From NCBI GenBank assembly GCA_037039685.1, contig JAWNGF010000003.1, positions 3,384,571 to 3,448,570 of the forward strand: a stretch of DNA of 64,000 bases, read 5' to 3'. The notes under the pieces are model-generated. The model had not been told where the DNA came from, made no database searches, and saw nothing but the letters and a program-made list of their open reading frames with translations. Made by a program: the position numbers and the translations under genes. The first letter of the stretch is position 1; the number at the start of each line of letters is the position of its first letter. This DNA is from Ceratobasidium sp. AG-K (taxonomy: Eukaryota; Basidiomycota; Agaricomycetes; Cantharellales; Ceratobasidiaceae). Of this stretch, positions 57,901-64,000 are shown piece after piece.

Positions 57901-59194
57901 CAACCGCAAACAGCGACAACAACAACAAGGTCGGGATCCGCGCGCTGCACAACCAACCAATTAACACCAATCCGCCTAGCACCAGCTCGCAAGACTCACC
58001 CAGCTTCCCAGTCGCGCCAAAACAGCTCTTGATGCACAACCGGAAGGACCGGATGAACATACGTAAAATACAACCGAATCAAGCGTTCCTGCTGTGAACG
58101 ATGGGGAAGAACCGTATCCACAATCCTGCGCTCAATTTCGTCCACGTCTCCACCCAAATCGAGCGCGTCTGCTGGGGCGGGTTCAGCAGCGACAGGCGGC
58201 CACACGCGCGAGCTGGGGAATTTCCAGATCCCGGTGTCGTCCATGCGGACTTTGCGTGTGTCGTCGGCGGATGCGCGTCGGAATGCGGGTGCTTGGGCGA
58301 GGATGTGTAGGCCGGAAGCTTTACCGTGGTATCGGAGTTGTTGGTGTTCGTTGAGCGAGAGTTGGCCGAGTGCGTCGGTGAGCGTGTCGGGTTCTTCTGC
58401 GTCCGAGTCGGCGGGGGGAAGATGGGAAGGTTGGGCGAGAGAAGGGAGGGATGAGACGTGGCGAGGTTGAGCGGGAGAGACGGATCCGCTCGAGCTGAGG
58501 CGGCGTCGTTGGGGTGAAGACGGACTAGGACGTTCAGAGTGTGAAGACTGGAGAATACGTGCCCCGAGCTCATCTTGCCAGTCGCGCGGGGGGACTTCGA
58601 ATCCGACTTGACCTGCAAGAATCAGTAAAAGTAGAAACAATAACAAGTAACTTACCATTGAGAATGGCTGTGCGCGCCGAGTTGATGTGAGTACGGGCCT
58701 TTGGGTCCGCATCTCTCGCCCGGCTGCCAAACGGACTCTCGTCGACGCGCGCAATGATGTGTCGCGCGAGCGGGTCGGTGATGAGGTCAGCCACAAGCGA
58801 CTGGGCACGTGGATCGGGCGACGCAATCACCGTTCCCAACAACGCCTCGAGCTGGTGCAACCGTGCTTCAATCGCATCGATATATCCTTTCGGCGGCCCA
58901 CGCTTGCGAGACGGTCCAAGAAATGTGCATTCTACACAACATAAGCGAAATCCACAACAATTCACTGGACTCACCCTGCCCCAGCAACACACAGTTTCGA
59001 CACGCCTGACTGTCGTTCGACTTTTCGCACTTGCACTTGGCCTTGCGACAATTATCGCAGGCCTTGGACGAGCGCTTACGTACCGTCCGTGTAGGCTGCT
59101 CGGTATCATCATCATCCTCGTCTTCATCGCCGTCCACGTGCGCCAGCGACGGGTGGTTGTTCAGCGGCGGGGGGTGTATGCGGGAGGGGTGCAT
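54949..59194 (-). CDS. Zn2Cys6 fungal-specific transcription factor
   Basis: Nuclear DNA-binding regulator. ATG at 59194; an acidic run DGDEDEDDDD precedes the binuclear zinc cluster ACDNCRKAKCKCEKSNDSQA then CRNCVLLGQECTF (Cys spacing 2-6-8-2-6), which an intron splits between Gln and Glu. The linker and dimerisation helix follow: SRKRGPPKGYIDAIEARLHQ, LEALLG. The middle holds the fungal-specific domain: RLIRLYFTYVHPVLPVVHQE, LLLLSLFAVAARYDSS, STCQALLLLSYREIGIGAMA, QAWLYVGMSVRMAQDLGLHR, KQTRRCIWFGCVVMDKYVST and YIGRPLAVFERDYDTRWPD. The tail from about 55790 is rich in Gln, Gly, Pro and Ser (possible activation region) and ends NYPVYSRLS. Around nine exons; roughly 950 residues. The intron inside VRM|AQDLG is 681 nt against 50-60 nt elsewhere. 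Target genes cannot be named from sequence. Confidence 0.9.
56839..57519 (-). other. Unusually long, repeat-bearing intron of the Zn2Cys6 gene
   Basis: The donor GTAAGCC follows ...GTGCGCATG and the acceptor CACCTAG precedes GCTCAAGATCTC, joining VRM to AQDLG in phase 0 as in related factors. Inside are short direct repeats: GAGGGACGTT..TGTTTGG at 56848 and 56871, GATGTGTCATC at 57068 and 57084, and GGATATGCC at about 57148 and 57172. No coding frame inside resembles a protein. Confidence 0.65.
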
Positions 59195-62100
59195 CCTGTT
59201 GCGCCTCCCCGGCGGATCATTCTTCCATCTTATACCTCTCGTCCGGCCCCCGGGTACTCTACCATTCCACCGATCTGCACCGCCACCTGCCGATCACCCT
59301 GCATGGAGACCAGGGTCAGCATGTTCTCGTCAGCACTGGATGCGATCGATCTGCTGTTTCGGCCGCCACCTCAGCAACGGTGGTTATAGTGCATAACTTG
59401 GTCGTGCCACCGCCACTGATTGCGTTGGAATGTCATCATTGTAATTGACCCTCGACCCTCTTGCGAGGTCGTCAACTCAATTGATTTCAAGGCGACGGGT
59501 CCGATTCCACGCCGACGGGGTTGATTTTGCAAGACAACTGAATTGAATCTCGACATAATGATCGCATATTGTTGATTTTTGCCATGATTGCCCGACGATT
59601 GCTCCAACGGCAATCACCCACAATCGAGCTCTGGGCTACCCGATGTTCGGTGATTGCCTGATCTGGTCCGATTCAGCTGCTCCACGTCAACTTAAAACAT
59701 ACGCACCCACCGTCACTCGACGTAACGCGATAACTGACTCGGGTTCTACAGAATGGTCTAGTCGACGCCATTTGAAACACCTGTCTCGCTGCGCGATCGT
59801 TCCCCAAAACGACCAAGCGGTCACTTTTTTTTTTTTTTCTCGCTCTGGTCTATCTAGGATTTGAAATGCTCAAACCCAGCGTTTTCTAGTGGACGCTCAT
59901 CCTAGTACATCCATCGCTGTTCTGGAACCTAGAAGCTTGGCACGACGTCTTTCGTTCCCGAACCCCAACGTACGCGTCTCAGTCTCGTATAATGAAAACA
60001 ACCCCGAAGAACTCCCATGGACCATCAGCGGAACCAGCCAATCCTCAGCCTCGATGGGCGGAGTTTCGTGTCGGGCCAAATGCGAGCCGCCTACATGCAC
60101 ATGATTTTCTTGCCTAGACGAACGACTGCAAATTCTAGGACGAATGTGCCTGTCCAGCTTAAAACTCTCACTCGATCGGACTCTCGCGCTAGTTTCCGTA
60201 AATGGCTCAAGATCCGCCGCTTACGTTTGACTGTTTAGACATGAGCGTCTCGGTCCCCGACTCAATGCTCGAGAGTATGTTGGAAAATTTGAACGCATAC
60301 AAACACTGGTGTAGCCCGGCACGGGTCGGATCCACCTGCAGAAAAATGTACGGTGGGGTCGGGAATATCGATCCCGATCAAAGAATAATGCCGATTGGGG
60401 ACACGTGTGTTCCGGTAGAAAACGCATACATCTCCAGACCTTCCACCACCTTTTCTGCGAAATGAATAGCAAGCGTAATGTGGGGAACAGACATAGCACT
60501 ACCTAGCCGCGTAATCAGACGGTGCCGACTCCACGTGCGGCCGTTGAATCACATTCACCGTTTGGTGTAGTTCCTTATTCGTCAGTCGGATGACGGACCG
60601 CATAGATCTTGCCCGGGTGGAGCAGTGCACGCCCAGGCTCTCGCCGCAAGACCCAGGTTCGAGTCTCCTATTCGTCAAAGTCCGATCGGAGCAGGAGGTG
60701 GCCATGATGCCGGCCCCCGCACGCAACGCATGGTGCAACTGAATAAGATTCGCCTGGATTGAATGAGATTGGCTTGTGGCCCAGGACTTGTGAATGATGC
60801 CGCCGGCTTGTGTGCCGTGGACTCTGCGTTTCTCGTGCAAGGCGTGAACGGGGTTAATCATCAGTGGCCGGTGGAGGTTGCGCTAGAACCCGTTTAGGTC
60901 CGTTGAATAGACGCTCGGATCTCGAGAGAGTTGTTGGTTGGGGGTGAATGGGATAGGCTAGGCACCCCTGGGCTTGGGTCTCCTCCCCGTGCCTCTCCCT
61001 TTGTTCTTTCTGATCTCGACGGAGCGCAGGTTGACAGAGTGAACTGACCTCTGGGGACGAAATGAATGGCAACCCCTTGCTGACGTTGAGTGATGCTTAC
61101 CAAGTTGGATACTCTCTACGCCACCCTTGAGTATGAATCTGGCGATTTACTTTCCCAAATCCTTGGTCAAAGTATATATTAGCTCGGGTCAGCTGTTGAT
61201 GACTCTGAGCTTCGTCAGGACCAGTAAGGTTTGCTGCTCTTTGAACTATATATAGTATATCATGGCGGACATGGGCCAGCATGCACATTTAGAAGCTCTA
61301 GTTACGTCGTATGCTCGGGACCCGATTAAGCTCTAAACTTTGTCGCAGCCATCAGCCCAAGAGTGAAAACTAGCATGCACTCTTCTCATCGTCCGGCTGC
61401 TTCGGTCTGCCTTCTACCATGATGACTGGGGTATTGGAGGCCGCGCCGGAACACCCCCGTTCCAACTGTGCTTCCCAACATATGCTCGTATGGATGCCAC
61501 ACCATAAGCGCCGAGGGGACCTTCATCCTGTCCCTCAAGTTAAGTTGATTTGAATTTTTACCAATCAAGGAACACCCGCAGTCATGAAACGATCGACAAT
61601 TCAAGATCAGTGGCACCATGCGTCTCCACGTCATGCGTTCTCAATCAAAAGGTTCTTCGGTTCGCCGGACGGCGAATACCAATTATGTTGTGTAATTCCC
61701 CCACCGTCCTGGATGTCCTCTCTCCGCACAAGTCTGGAGCTTTAGTAAGTGACCGTAAGGTGCCGAGGTCAAAATTGCCATGACGGCTCGGTACTTTTCC
61801 CCTCACCGGCCAACCGGCTATAAACCAGCCGTTCAAACAAAGTCACCCGGCTACACTCGGTCATGTTTCAGGGGAAATAAAGTGAGGCATTATCAGGACG
61901 AGGCTAGACGGATATAGAACTTGAGTAGCGTAGCTCCGAATTATCCGCAGAGCACTAAATGAATTTTCACCAAACGGGACGCCGGAACTCTGTCGCGACC
62001 TTCGTAAGCAGGGATCACAGTGCCTCGTGATGATCAAGGCCGATTGTGATCGTCTTGATGAGAACAACCCAGGTTATGCATGCAGTGGAATCATAATCTA

Positions 62101-64000
62101 ACTTGAACTGGAAATATAGCTGTGCTTCTACGTGAAGAATAAGATTCTCAACTATCCTTTGTTCTTCTGCTGGTGACGGGAACTAACATCTAGGCCGATA
62201 AGTAAGCCATTGTTGCGCACCAGGGCTAGCAAATTGATGGTGGAGCAGAGCTGGGTTAGAGCGGGCTAGATTGCTGGATACATGTGGTGAGTGAAGATCA
62301 CTGCGGCCCCGTCTAGTATTCCGACTCGCTTGCCAACTTCCAACGCAATCGTTTATGATTTGCGGAGCGAATCAAGGTCGGGATGTAGTCTGGCACCGAA
62401 CCTACACGCACACCCTGCGTGTACATCCTACTCATAATGTCCTAGCGAAACGTATATTTTGGAATAAGGGTTCGAAGGCTGTTCGAAAAATCGGGGAGGG
62501 AAAATTGGATGCTTCTCGGGAGGCCGCGGGGACATGAGGGAAACAAGCGTACCACAGATGCCTCGGCTAGGAGGCTAGAATCACAGTCAATGCAAGAAGT
62601 AGGTACCAAAAAAGTGCTGCGCATGAGGTTGTCATTGAGTGAAAACCTGGCTGCGACCATGCCAGTAGCCTACTGCGTAGAATTTCAGAGGCTTCTGGGC
62701 ACTGCCAACTTACATGCGATGTTTCTATGCTTGCTTTCGCACTAAACTGACCGCACATGGTTCCGCCTAGCTTACACAACGCTTGTCTAGTCAGATCGTG
62801 TCTTTAAAGTGCGTAACGCAGCGCGCTGGTTGCATTCCAAGTACGATAATGGTCAATTTGTCATATAGCAACGTCGGTTTGTTATGGCATCAGGACTGTC
62901 CTATAGCGCGCTAGCGCTCATTCGCTGGAATGCACGTATTTCGAACTGTCATTTAAGAGATGAGCGATTAATGGAACTCGTCGTTTCTCGATTCACGGCT
63001 ACGCTCACACATGGCTCTTTTCGTCGGCTCGATTGCAAAAAGAGCCTTTGCAAAAGAGCAGAAAGCTACACGTTGGCTATGTTGCGATGAATCATGTGGA
63101 GGCGAACATCGCACATTTTCTGATATGACACTGGTCATCTGAACGATCCACGAAAAGGTGCAAAGAGGGATGAGGCCCGTAATCATACACGGAATTAATG
63201 GCATGCCACCCTCATTGCCATTGGTGGGTATATTTCCTTTACCTCGGGAGTCCTTACGCAATGGTCATTTTCCCACATATTCGGTTGCAATTAGCTGGAA
63301 GAGCCGTTGACGGTTGGGTCCATTTTGGTAGGATTTAGGGATGCGTGTATGCGTCAGAAACAATGCTTGAGTCAGAGTTTCATCGCCAACGTCACATTCG
63401 ACCCGCCAATCCTGCTTTGCCCTGTAATCAGCTGCATCATCATTGCTATCCTGATGTTCCGCAGGAAATTTTGAAACCCAACCTTGCAACATGCCGGATC
63501 TTTTGTCAACAGTTGTGTCCGAGTGCCCGAGTTTCACGTGTTTGGATACGTACGGTCGAGTGGAATACGTTGGATCCTACAGATTTATTATCTCCGAGAA
63601 ATCATTCGATAAATAATGTGATCACGTTGCTAGTAGGACAACTAAACTGTGCAATAACGAGGAGAGAGCCTGGTAAGACCCAGTTACCTGGGCTTGAAAT
63701 TACAACAAATTAGCTGAACGTAAGGGCCAGTGGGTAATTTGCCCCTTGGTTACTGTTTAATGAATTAGCAGAGATTGAGCAATCCACGCATGCTTTTAAT
63801 AACGACAATAGGAAAGGCCGGTCGCTTGACAGTCCTCGGAATTTGTAACATTACACTATGAGTGATTAGGTGCTTTCAAATTACGGCTTGGAAATGATCA
63901 TTATTGTGTAAACGCGGTAGTTTGTCATTGCGAACTTCAAATCAAGAAGGTTGATGCCCGAACCAGAATTAATGAGACCGGCGAATCGCATGCCGTAGGC
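59195..64000. other. Gene-free terminal stretch
   Basis: A 4.8-kb region beginning with the promoter side of the Zn2Cys6 gene. Only short frames occur (up to 122 codons, at 63345-63713), with no family resemblance. A T-run of about 15 nt is at 59825-59839. Nothing else is supportable by eye. Confidence 0.5.

Noticed and set aside
60590..60690. tRNA-like segment with GGTTCGAGTCTCC resembling a B box
   Set aside because: The T-stem does not pair and no acceptor stem or anticodon arm could be drawn.
61097..61288. Frame with HVRHDILYIVQRAANL, faintly like a copia reverse transcriptase
   Set aside because: Resemblance is limited to a few residues, with no other retrotransposon domains or LTRs nearby.
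63345..63713. 122-codon plus-strand frame near the window end
   Set aside because: No recognisable motif and an overlapping frame of similar length exists on the other strand.

Overview
The window looks like a chromosome segment from a filamentous basidiomycete (Agaricomycotina). Genes are split by many short introns (about 50-60 nt, GT..AG) and spaced by gene-poor DNA. The gene content fits a plant-associated soil or necrotrophic fungus: oxalate decarboxylase, five GMC (AA3-type) oxidases, a GH28 polygalacturonase, a class 3 lipase, F-box paralogues, a CHAT-domain relic and a URC4/Urg3 homologue. A Rhizoctonia/Ceratobasidiaceae-like genome is my best guess; this is inference from gene style, not a search. 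All gene models below were spliced by eye, so outer coordinates are firmer than internal exon edges.

Layout. 1.5-3.6 kb: secreted oxalate decarboxylase (+). 5.4-8.1 kb: GMC oxidoreductase copy A (+), carrying a 1-nt frameshift. 8.4-9.8 kb: secreted class 3 lipase (-). 11.6-15.0 kb: recyclin-1-like F-box/exocyst-type protein (-). 16.4-17.7 kb: polygalacturonase (+). 18.1-20.2 kb: two gene relics, an SRPK-type kinase and a CHAT-domain protein (both -). 21.1-22.2 kb: two small divergent genes. 22.6-24.3 kb: a PC-esterase/GDS-motif type II membrane protein (-), whose upstream flank is one arm of a 1.4-kb near-perfect palindrome (24399-25814). 26.1-27.6 kb: decayed F-box gene (+). 28.6-47.3 kb: GMC copies B, C, D and E, all on the minus strand, with F-box/LRR-like genes behind D and E; the D+F-box and E+F-box pairs are offset by a constant ~6.4 kb, so they are a segmental duplication. 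47.6-50.2 kb: sucrose-type (GPH family) transporter (+). 50.4-52.1 kb: URC4/Urg3 (DUF1688) uracil catabolism protein (+). 54.9-59.2 kb: Zn2Cys6 transcription factor (-) with an unusually long 681-nt intron. From 59.2 kb to the end I see no supportable gene.

Working together. The secreted enzymes (GMC oxidases that would make H2O2, polygalacturonase, lipase, oxalate decarboxylase) fit plant cell-wall and cuticle attack plus oxalate handling. The sucrose-type carrier and URC4 fit uptake of plant sugar and salvage of pyrimidine nitrogen. The Zn2Cys6 factor could regulate neighbours, but nothing in the sequence proves it. The most striking non-coding structure is the large palindrome next to the PC-esterase gene.
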